Made by a program: the position numbers and the translations under genes. Positions 61,250 to 64,000 of a DNA stretch of 64,000 nt are shown here, in pieces. This DNA comes from Larkinella arboricola. GTDB lineage: Bacteria; Bacteroidota; Bacteroidia; Cytophagales; Spirosomataceae. Numbering within the stretch: the stretch's first letter is position 1; every line of letters begins with the position of its first letter. Below the pieces are notes generated by a model. The model searched no databases. It had not been told where the DNA came from and saw only the letters and a list, made by a program, of their open reading frames with translations. Location of the stretch: contig NZ_QLMC01000002.1 in NCBI RefSeq assembly GCF_003259745.1, positions 248,001 through 312,000 of the forward strand, in the 5' to 3' direction.

Positions 61250-63049
61250 ATGAAAGTGTATTGGTGGAGTCTGCTGTGGCTGCTGACGGGCAGCCTTGTT
61301 TTTGCCCAAAATCATACCGGGAATCTGCGTACCCTGGCGGCCATCAAAGAGGCTGAGAAGCAGCTTGTTCTGCTCAATAATCAATCCGGGTTGGTTCCCC
61401 TGTCAGATCTCCGGGAGGTCCGGATTGCCAGCGTTCATTGCGGCTATGGTTTCCCGGCGGTTTTTGATAGCATTGCGTCAAACTATGCTCCGGCTACGGG
61501 TTTTTCGCCGGGTCCGGCACCGGACGATTCGGCTTTTTTTGCCCTCCATGACCGGCTGAAATTGTATAACCTGATTCTGATTACCCTATCGGATTCGTCG
61601 CCCTTCAGTCCCGGTCTGCTGAATTTTATCAAAGAACAACAGGCCACCAACCGGGTGCTGGTGGTTTTGACCGGCAGCGGCAAAAACCTGGCTTTTCTCG
61701 ACCCCTTGACGGTGCCCGTTATCTGGTCGCCGGTTAACACGGCGGAAGGGGCTTCGGCTGCGGCCCAGGTAATCTTTGGAGGAATAGGGTGCTCCAGCCG
61801 ACTACCGGCCACTTACAGCAAACAGTTTAAGCAGGGCAGCGGATTCACCACCCAAAAAACGCGGCTGGGGTATTCGGTTCCGGAAGCCGTTGCGGTGAAC
61901 AGCGACCGATTGACGGCCATTGATTCGCTGGTAAAGATCAGTATTGCCCGGCACGTTACGCCCGGAGCGGTTATCCTGCTGGCCAAAGACGGACAGGTGA
62001 TCTTTCACAAAGCCTACGGCCATCACACCTATTCGAAAGAAGAAGTCACCAAACTGGACGACATTTTTGACCTGGCCTCGGTCACGAAAGTCAGCGCCAC
62101 CACACCGGCCATCATGCGGCTGGTGGATCAGAAACGGGTCGATCTGAACGCGCTCATCAGCCGGTACGTGGCCCAAACCCGCCTGATTCCCGATAAAGCG
62201 ACCCTGACCGTCCGCGAGGCCCTGCTCCACGAAGCCGGTTTTACGCCCTATATTAAGTTTTATGAGCAACTGAAACCGCTGGATTTGAGCGCCGACTCCT
62301 CTGCTGACTTCCCGACCAAAGTAGCGGATCGTTATTTTCTGCGGAAAAATTATTTCGAGGAGGTGATGTGGCCGGTAACCCTGAAATCGAAGGTAGAAAC
62401 CCGGGGGCGGTTTGTGTACAGTGACGTTAGCATGTACATGATGAAGGAAGTTATTGAAACCGCTTCGCATCAAAAACTGGACGACTTTGTTCTGAACGAA
62501 CTATACCGGCCGCTGGGGTTACAGGCCACCGGTTTTCTGCCTCGCCACCGGTTTCCCCGTTCGCGCATTGTGCCCACAACCGAAAACGATAACTGGTTTC
62601 GGAACATGCGCGTGCAGGGCTATGTCAATGATCCGGGCGCGGCTATGGCCGGGGGCGTCGAAGGCCATGCCGGACTTTTCGGTAATGCCAACGATCTGGC
62701 CATTCTGTACCAGATGTACCTGAACAAGGGAACATACGGTGGCATCAGATACATCGAACCCGCGACGGTTACGCTGTTTACGTCGGAGCAGTCGGCGGCA
62801 AGCGGCCGGGGATACGGTTTTGCCCGCGCCACGAAGCCCCTTACCAAACCGTATCCGTCGGCCCAGGCCTACGGCCATAGCGGTTATACGGGCACCTACG
62901 TCTGGGTCGATCCCCAGTATAATATGGTCTACATCTGCCTGACCAACCGGGTGTATCCGGATGATGGGAAAACGTACGGTAAACCCGCCCTGAACCTGCG
63001 GAGCCTTGCGCTGGACAAGTTCTACGAAGCCGTTCTGGCGGGTAACTGA
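61250..63049 (+). CDS. Serine hydrolase with GH3 C-terminal-like domain but no GH3 catalytic barrel
   Basis: 599 aa. Signal peptide (MKVYWWSLLWLLTGSLVFAQ). Residues about 25-200 look like the alpha/beta C-domain of GH3 glycosidases (EKQLVLLNNQSGLVPLSDL..., LILITLSDSSPF, VPVIWSPVNTAEGASAAAQVIFGG). Residues about 220-595 are a class C beta-lactamase-like hydrolase with SVTK (catalytic Ser and Lys), YSDVS and HSGYTG. In most Bacteroidetes the same two parts follow a GH3 catalytic domain, giving about 970-1000 aa; here that barrel is absent and the signal peptide is joined straight to the C-domain. Confidence 0.85.
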   Translation: MKVYWWSLLWLLTGSLVFAQNHTGNLRTLAAIKEAEKQLVLLNNQSGLVPLSDLREVRIASVHCGYGFPAVFDSIASNYAPATGFSPGPAPDDSAFFALHDRLKLYNLILITLSDSSPFSPGLLNFIKEQQATNRVLVVLTGSGKNLAFLDPLTVPVIWSPVNTAEGASAAAQVIFGGIGCSSRLPATYSKQFKQGSGFTTQKTRLGYSVPEAVAVNSDRLTAIDSLVKISIARHVTPGAVILLAKDGQVIFHKAYGHHTYSKEEVTKLDDIFDLASVTKVSATTPAIMRLVDQKRVDLNALISRYVAQTRLIPDKATLTVREALLHEAGFTPYIKFYEQLKPLDLSADSSADFPTKVADRYFLRKNYFEEVMWPVTLKSKVETRGRFVYSDVSMYMMKEVIETASHQKLDDFVLNELYRPLGLQATGFLPRHRFPRSRIVPTTENDNWFRNMRVQGYVNDPGAAMAGGVEGHAGLFGNANDLAILYQMYLNKGTYGGIRYIEPATVTLFTSEQSAASGRGYGFARATKPLTKPYPSAQAYGHSGYTGTYVWVDPQYNMVYICLTNRVYPDDGKTYGKPALNLRSLALDKFYEAVLAGN

Positions 63050-63209
63050 AACCGCCTGCGTAACCGTTTCCGGTTTATTGGTTTACAACGGACCGCCATC
63101 CGTTTACGAAATATCATTCGTAAATTCGTTCAGGATAGCGTTACATTTACACCAGGCGTCTGGTTCGGCCAGTTGGCAGACCGGAGCCGCACTTATCCGC
63201 CCGGAAACG

Positions 63210-63833
63210 ATGGCCACTTCTACTACCTCCACTACGCATGACCAGAGCGAGGTTTACCGGAAATACCTCATTCAGCTACGCCTGAATGGGACTCTCTATT
63301 ACGGCATATGGGGAACGGATATGAGCGATCCGGAGCAGGAGGACCAGCTTTTGCTTGACCACGAGCAGCGTATTCTGCTGTTTACCGCGGGCGAGCAGAT
63401 TGCGCCCTGTATTACTCAGGGAGGAGCACGGCTATTTGATGCAGACAACCTGACGGCCTGGGTCCGCTCGCTCACGGATTTTACGCCCTATACCGTTTAT
63501 GATCTGGATTACATGGGCTCCATTTTACAGAGCAACCTGCGGCAGGAACAGATTCTGAACAATCCGAATCTGACGAATGAACTGATCAATTTTATCAATT
63601 TATTTGGCGATTATGCCTACCCGCTGGACGACGATTTCCTGGTCAGACTGCACCGAATGCCCCAGATCCGGTTGTTTTTTGATTATTGCTACGATACCTA
63701 TTTCTGGAATACCCCACCGGACGAACTAAACCGTCGCCAGACGGCTTATCTGAAAAAATTCCGGTTTGCAAAATTTAAATCCGATATGCTGCGGATGCTG
63801 ACGGCTTTTATCGACCATACGGTGGTTTTGTAA
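63210..63833 (+). CDS. Hypothetical protein
   Basis: 207 aa from the ATG at 63210 (MATSTTSTTHDQSEVYRK); the open frame upstream overlaps the serine hydrolase gene. It is acidic, mixed alpha/beta, without signal or membrane helix, and rich in Asp, Tyr and Leu (VYDLDYMGSILQSNLRQEQIL). I do not recognise a family. The codon use matches the chromosome. Confidence 0.55.
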   Translation: MATSTTSTTHDQSEVYRKYLIQLRLNGTLYYGIWGTDMSDPEQEDQLLLDHEQRILLFTAGEQIAPCITQGGARLFDADNLTAWVRSLTDFTPYTVYDLDYMGSILQSNLRQEQILNNPNLTNELINFINLFGDYAYPLDDDFLVRLHRMPQIRLFFDYCYDTYFWNTPPDELNRRQTAYLKKFRFAKFKSDMLRMLTAFIDHTVVL

Positions 63834-64000
63834 CACTTTGGAAATGAGTTTACGATTGTAAGAAAGAATACCGTCCGCCCAGGTTGCCAAAAAGAACCTT
63901 TATTTTTGGGGTTTGTTTCTCTACGTAACAACATCCTGCTTTGGATAACATCGGAAAAGTACCGCGCGTATAACTTGTAAGCGCCGTCAAGTAACATCTT
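63834..64000. other. Intergenic DNA to the window end
   Basis: 167 bases with no credible gene. A weak CCAAAAA / TTTTTGG inverted repeat lies near 63885-63910 and might terminate the preceding gene. Confidence 0.35.

Noticed and set aside
1-64000. CRISPR arrays, rRNA genes and intact IS elements
   Set aside because: No regularly spaced identical repeats, no rRNA sequence and no transposase gene could be seen.

Overview
The window is chromosomal DNA of a Bacteroidetes bacterium, most likely of the Cytophagales (Spirosoma/Larkinella/Dyadobacter type). This placement is inferred from gene content: a fused MurF-alanine racemase, proteins with type IX secretion (T9SS) C-terminal tails, DUF4403, PG_1098-type methyltransferase, CbpA with a Bacteroidetes-style CbpM, and TAnnTTTG -7 promoter elements. 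Most genes are moderately GC-rich. One stretch, about 51.6-55.7 kb, is visibly AT-richer and holds the accessory DNA.

Layout. 1-5.5 kb: the end of a nitrate assimilation cluster, with a NarK-type transporter tail, a nitrate reductase fused to a NirB-like flavoprotein and a BFD [2Fe-2S] domain, and a nitrite/sulfite-reductase-fold protein that has lost its siroheme cysteines and gained a rubredoxin domain. 5.5-20.6 kb: housekeeping genes (GlyRS, NIF3, CbpA/CbpM, HhH protein, LOG protein, RpiB, RbfA, LolE-type permease, M1 peptidase, DUF1080 hydrolase). 20.9-22.9 kb: three small exported proteins, one with YadA-head-like repeats. 23-32.9 kb: PolA, USP, CorA, MurF-Alr, a coiled-coil exported protein and an RNA methyltransferase-like protein. 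33-39.2 kb: SulP transporter overlapping a beta carbonic anhydrase, then an MHS-family transporter, a small membrane protein and acetyl-CoA synthetase. 39.3-50.6 kb: FkbM methyltransferase, T9SS protein, Ada-like regulator/MGMT, dihaem cytochrome c, AlkA, phosphoesterase, DUF4403, a 56-aa FeoB-associated Cys-rich protein, a YfiT-like enzyme, inositol-phosphatase family, DUF4105/Lnb-like protein, RsmI and PhhB.

50.7-55.7 kb: tRNA-Ser(UGA), with its own promoter and terminator, is followed by a multiply frameshifted, C-terminally deleted tyrosine recombinase. An AT-rich run of small genes comes next: several lipoproteins, an Imm27-type immunity protein, and a shared sequence element behind three consecutive genes. 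Then come three minus-strand unknowns, one of them frameshifted. This looks like a decayed, cassette-like integrated element at a tRNA gene. 55.7-64 kb: a 1447-aa secreted protein made of seven repeated double modules, an M23 peptidase, a serine hydrolase with a GH3 C-domain but no GH3 catalytic barrel, and an unknown protein.

Two further themes stand out. Five intergenic hairpins built from degenerate 7-base repeats are scattered through the non-island DNA, and three of them supply the final codons of the preceding gene. The most unusual protein is the siroheme-less, rubredoxin-fused protein next to nitrate reductase. Its role cannot be settled from sequence alone.
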